Assembly: GCF_004000785.1 (NCBI RefSeq)
Contig: NZ_BILX01000034.1
Span: forward strand, 1 to 64,000
Direction of reading: 5' to 3'
Source of the DNA: Paenibacillus ehimensis NBRC 15659
Lineage (GTDB): Bacteria > Bacillota > Bacilli > Paenibacillales > NBRC-103111
DNA: 64,000 nucleotides
Shown: positions 63,355 to 64,000 of the stretch, one piece after another
Numbering within the stretch: the stretch's first letter is position 1
Layout of the letters: each line of letters starts with the position of its first letter
Notes under the pieces: generated by a model
Seen by the model: the letters and a program-made list of their open reading frames with translations, nothing else
Database searches by the model: none
What the model was told of the DNA's origin: nothing
Position numbers and translations under genes: made by a program

Positions 63355-63813
63355 CTAGAATTTGATGGCGAGCCTGGCGCCGGCCACTTTGTCAACCGGA
63401 ATTTCGTGCTTCTTCTTGCCGATCTCGACAACGACCGTTTGCTCGTCGTACGATACGAGCGTGCCTTCGAATTCCTTCAAACCGTTGACCGGTTCGTACG
63501 TCGTCACGAAGACATGCTCGCCAATCGCTTTGCGGTAGTCCTGAGGCTTCTTGAGCGGACGCTCCGCCCCCGGCGAAGAAACTTCCAGAAAGTAAGCCGA
63601 TTCGATCGGGTCTTTCTCGTCCAGCTTGGCGCTCAGGTATTCGCTGATGCGGCCGCAATCATCGATATCGATGCCGCCTTCCTTATCCACATATACCCGC
63701 AAAAACCAGTTGCCGCCTTCTTTCACATATTCAATGTCGACCAGCTCAAATCCGTTTTCGTCCAAAAAGGGGCGAACCAGCTCTTCCACAGTGGATTTGA
63801 TGTTTGTGCTCAA
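63355..63813 (-). CDS. rimP: Ribosome maturation factor RimP
   Basis: A 152-residue RimP: FLDENGFELVDIEYVKEGG near 17, LRVYVDKEGGIDIDDCGRISEYL near 33, FLEVSSPGAERPL near 73 and the C-terminal SH3-like part. Needed for 30S maturation. TTG start nine bases after GGAGG. First gene seen of the nusA operon; the 187 bases to the window end show no ORF or clear promoter. Confidence 0.95.
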   Translation of the reverse strand: MSTNIKSTVEELVRPFLDENGFELVDIEYVKEGGNWFLRVYVDKEGGIDIDDCGRISEYLSAKLDEKDPIESAYFLEVSSPGAERPLKKPQDYRKAIGEHVFVTTYEPVNGLKEFEGTLVSYDEQTVVVEIGKKKHEIPVDKVAGARLAIKF

Positions 63814-64000
63814 ACGTGCGTTCCTCCTTCGTCTGGTAAAAAAGCGATTGAAAGTTGATTGGACGTTTAAAAGGTAAATTCGTTAAAGCGCGTTTTGTCA
63901 GAGCTTCGTTGGGTGTGGGCTGCCGGGAAATCGCGATTGGCTAATGCTCAGACACGTTTTGCCCCGATCCTTCGATTTTGCCTGGTAGAGGAAAGGATCG

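Noticed and set aside
63814-64000. The end of an upstream gene (polC) at the window edge
   Set aside because: No minus frame here gives a PolC-like C-terminus; short frames end quickly, so this is treated as leader or intergenic DNA.

Overview
This window comes from a spore-forming, low-to-moderate GC Firmicute, most likely of the Paenibacillaceae (Paenibacillus/Cohnella type). The evidence is the set of sporulation genes (spoVS, dpaAB, a SleB-type hydrolase, SpoIIIE/FtsK, a YlxY-type deacetylase), Bacillus-style gene order, frequent TTG and GTG starts behind strong GGAGG ribosome sites, and DapG- and RicA-type proteins. Nearly every gene lies on the minus strand, so the transcription order runs from high to low coordinates; one FixH/YtkA-like gene at about 4.8 kb is on plus.

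Read in transcription order, 63.8-55.0 kb is the nusA-infB translation operon (rimP, nusA, ylxR/rnpM, ylxQ, infB, rbfA, nrnA, truB, ribF, rpsO). It leads into pnp (54.7-52.7 kb), a YlxY-type polysaccharide deacetylase, an M16 peptidase (MlpA type) and dut. From 49.5 to 42.8 kb come dpaA-dpaB-asd-dapG-dapA-rnjB, which joins diaminopimelate/lysine synthesis to the spore solute dipicolinate. TepA, YlzJ, FtsK/SpoIIIE and a SleB hydrolase follow. The block 38-34 kb carries ymfF-ymfH-ymfI-ymfJ homologues, linked in B. subtilis to EF-P 5-aminopentanol modification. Then come a BMP-like lipoprotein, ymfK, a RodZ-like protein, yajQ, rimO, pgsA, cinA, recA, recX, rny, ymdB and spoVS.

From 22 to 15 kb an M19 dipeptidase, korAB (2-oxoacid:ferredoxin oxidoreductase) and pduL sit between spoVS and miaB-ricA. 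Below 15.2 kb the conserved Bacillus order ends and the region looks accessory: a cytochrome P450, a 50-residue small protein with a TTG start, NikR, an Hsp70(HscC)/J-TPR membrane protein/DUF1266 chaperone cluster, and a copper P-type ATPase with a DsbD-like membrane protein, FixH-like protein and lipoprotein cytochrome c. After these come YwbE, YmaF, a split chromate transporter and the 5' part of hrpB.

Regulatory signals readable in the sequence include a LexA-type box at the recA promoter, sigma-A promoters for korA, rny, rpsO and recA, a sigma-H-like promoter for spoVS, a sigma-G-like promoter for the sleB-like gene and a sigma-K-like promoter for dpaA. There are many intrinsic terminators. 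Two intergenic elements (1511-1756 and 17363-17528) are long imperfect palindromes with nested stems. They are the most unexplained DNA structures in the window. No tRNA, rRNA, CRISPR array, transposase or prophage gene was seen.
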